A stretch of DNA of 64,000 nt. It comes from an uncultured Bacilli bacterium (GTDB lineage Bacteria; Bacillota_I; Bacilli_A; RF39; UBA660). The DNA lies in assembly GCA_934095825.1 (NCBI GenBank), contig CAKOKQ010000004.1:62001-126000 (forward strand), written 5' to 3'. Positions 62,952 through 64,000 of this stretch are shown here, one piece after another. The notes under the pieces are model-generated. The model did no database searches and was not told the origin of the DNA. It was given only the letters and a program-made list of their open reading frames with translations. Within the stretch, counting starts at the first letter, position 1. The number at the start of each line of letters is the position of its first letter. A program made the position numbers and the translations under genes.

Positions 62952-64000
62952 CATAATACTACAAGACTCACTTCTCCTAAACACATTAATTCACCAGCCA
63001 TATTTTGTTTAATATAGGTATCTGGAATAGCAATTATTGGGTCGTTAGGAAGTTCAATATAAATTACTTCACCATTACTAGTTAAATTAAATGGAGTTAT
63101 TTCAGCACTTTTACTATAGCCTTGGGGAGCTTCTAATTCTTTTAGATAGTAAGAACCAATGGGTAAGTCATTAAGAATAATTTTTCCTTCTGAATCTGTA
63201 AGGGCAGAATATATTAAATTATCATTTTCGTTAAAAATACCGATTTTAGCATTTTCTAAAGGGTTTCCTGTTAAACTGCTAACTTTAGTTATTGTAACAT
63301 TACCTTTTTTTAAATAATTATTTATAGTCATTTTAGCTTCTACGACCGTCTTTTTATTATCAGATTTTAAAGAAACATTATATTTAGTTTTATCTAATTC
63401 ATAAGCTTCTGGAGTGGCTATTTCTTGAAGATAATAATCACCTAAATAAAGCTTATCAAAAGTAATTCGGCCTTTATTATTTGTTTTGCCTTGACTAACG
63501 AGTTCATTTTTCTTAAAAATAATTTGACCATTAATATCCATGATATTATTTTTAGCATATAAACCAATGGTTGCATCTGCTAAATTGGTAAAATTATAGC
63601 TAAAATTATTATTATTAGATTCAAAAATTTCTCCATTTTTCTGGACTATAATTTGCCCAGTAATTCTTTTGTTTTCAAACATGATTGTTGTATAAAAACG
63701 ATTATTATCGTCTTTTAAATAAGATGTGTTTTCATTTAATTCAATGACTAATGGCTTTTTATTCCATAGGTAACCATCAAGGCTGATACTTTCTTCAGTA
63801 ATTTCATATTTACCATAAGTTAAAATATTTGAGGTTTTAAAGTAACCTTCATTAGTGGTTTCAAAAATATATTTATCTTTTTGATTATCAGGATTTTCAA
63901 TAAATTCGCCGGTATTTAAATTTTTTATCTTAAACTGTAAACCAGCCTTTTTAATTGGTTGCCTTGTATCCATATCAACTTTTTGCACTTTAAGGGCATA
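62921..64000 (-). CDS. SpaA/Cna-B-type pilin or adhesin, C-terminal part (cut by window edge)
   Basis: The frame is open to the right edge, so the N-terminus is missing; about 359 residues are seen. At least three SpaA-like beta domains follow one another: VQKVDMDTRQPIKKAGLQF, a second with IGLYAKNN and DYYLQEIATPEAYEL, and a third with TITKVSSLTGNPLENAKIGI and YYLKELEAPQGY. Lys and Glu/Asn at the usual places suggest internal isopeptide bonds. The C-terminus is a wall-sorting signal with IPDTY instead of LPxTG, a hydrophobic helix and KQKLKK. The sortase gene overlaps its end, so this sortase is the likely partner. Confidence 0.85.
   Translation of the reverse strand, partial: YALKVQKVDMDTRQPIKKAGLQFKIKNLNTGEFIENPDNQKDKYIFETTNEGYFKTSNILTYGKYEITEESISLDGYLWNKKPLVIELNENTSYLKDDNNRFYTTIMFENKRITGQIIVQKNGEIFESNNNNFSYNFTNLADATIGLYAKNNIMDINGQIIFKKNELVSQGKTNNKGRITFDKLYLGDYYLQEIATPEAYELDKTKYNVSLKSDNKKTVVEAKMTINNYLKKGNVTITKVSSLTGNPLENAKIGIFNENDNLIYSALTDSEGKIILNDLPIGSYYLKELEAPQGYSKSAEITPFNLTSNGEVIYIELPNDPIIAIPDTYIKQNMAGELMCLGEVSLVVLCYFLKQKLKK

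Noticed and set aside
1..64000. Mycoplasma genetic code (TGA as Trp)
   Set aside because: Trp codons are TGG throughout and several genes end in TGA, for example those at 25559 and 36616.
1..64000. CRISPR arrays, tRNA and rRNA genes, insertion sequences
   Set aside because: No regularly spaced repeats, no cloverleaf with a TTCGAATC-type arm in a free region, no transposase-like frame were found.

Overview
The window is about 64 kb of very AT-rich bacterial chromosome. It looks like an uncultured, low-GC, Bacilli-related gut lineage (the RF39-type or Mycoplasmatota-adjacent group). Evidence for this is strong AGGAGG/GGTGA Shine-Dalgarno sites, Firmicutes-type genes (dnaB-dnaI, comN, spoVB- and spoIIM-like genes, gatCAB, smc) and SpaA-type pilin plus sortase. 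TGA is used as a stop and TGG as Trp, so the code is table 11, not the Mycoplasma code. No tRNA, rRNA, insertion sequence, CRISPR array or prophage was recognised.

Layout. 1-2.1 kb (minus): an incomplete ABC exporter, a ZnuA-like lipoprotein and yidD. 2.2-3.8 kb: two tandem-duplicated Cys-rich proteins. 3.8-7.5 kb: rnc-smc. 7.5-13.7 kb: an accessory block with a DUF3990/DUF3791 toxin-like module, a membrane-anchored protein with two HExxH motifs, and two helix-hairpin-helix-like paralogs, one interrupted at a T8 tract. 13.8-16.9 kb: phosphoketolase and an Lgt-like protein. 17-20.6 kb: thioredoxin-like protein and dnaB-dnaI. 20.7-23.3 kb: uppS-cdsA-rseP. 23.4-29.3 kb: lineage-specific proteins and a GH3 NagZ-type enzyme. 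29.3-31.3 kb: rpsB-tsf. 31.3-35.6 kb: yigZ, uvrC and a minimal rnfC-rnfD-like pair. 35.6-37.6 kb: a RelE-like toxin/HTH pair joined to queA. 37.7-39.4 kb: a secreted protein behind an unusual non-coding segment flanked by two 27-bp palindromes. 39.4-54.9 kb: a core block (spoVB-like, comN, rel, dtd, hisS, gatCAB, herA, 6S RNA, tcdA, rarA) whose order echoes Bacillus subtilis. 55.3-57.4 kb: a XerD-type recombinase, a hidden 49-residue protein, a ZIP transporter and a clear dif site. 57.9-64 kb (minus): an XRE regulator with its own operators, mnmA, spoIIM-like, mscL, sortase and pilin.

The dif-like site at 57364-57391 is the anchor for reading the window. Genes left of it run mostly on plus and genes right of it almost all on minus, so both arms point at dif. 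This is what is expected where two replication forks converge, so the window very probably spans the replication terminus, with its Xer recombinase about 1.1 kb away.

Main functional themes are translation and tRNA quality (hisS, gatCAB, dtd, queA, mnmA, tcdA, rpsB, tsf), replication and segregation (dnaB, dnaI, smc, rarA, herA, uvrC, xerD/dif), envelope lipid and peptidoglycan work (uppS, cdsA, flippase, NagZ, glucosaminidase), stress signalling (a Rel protein whose hydrolase motif is altered) and fermentation by phosphoketolase. Function calls come from motif recognition by eye; no database search was run.
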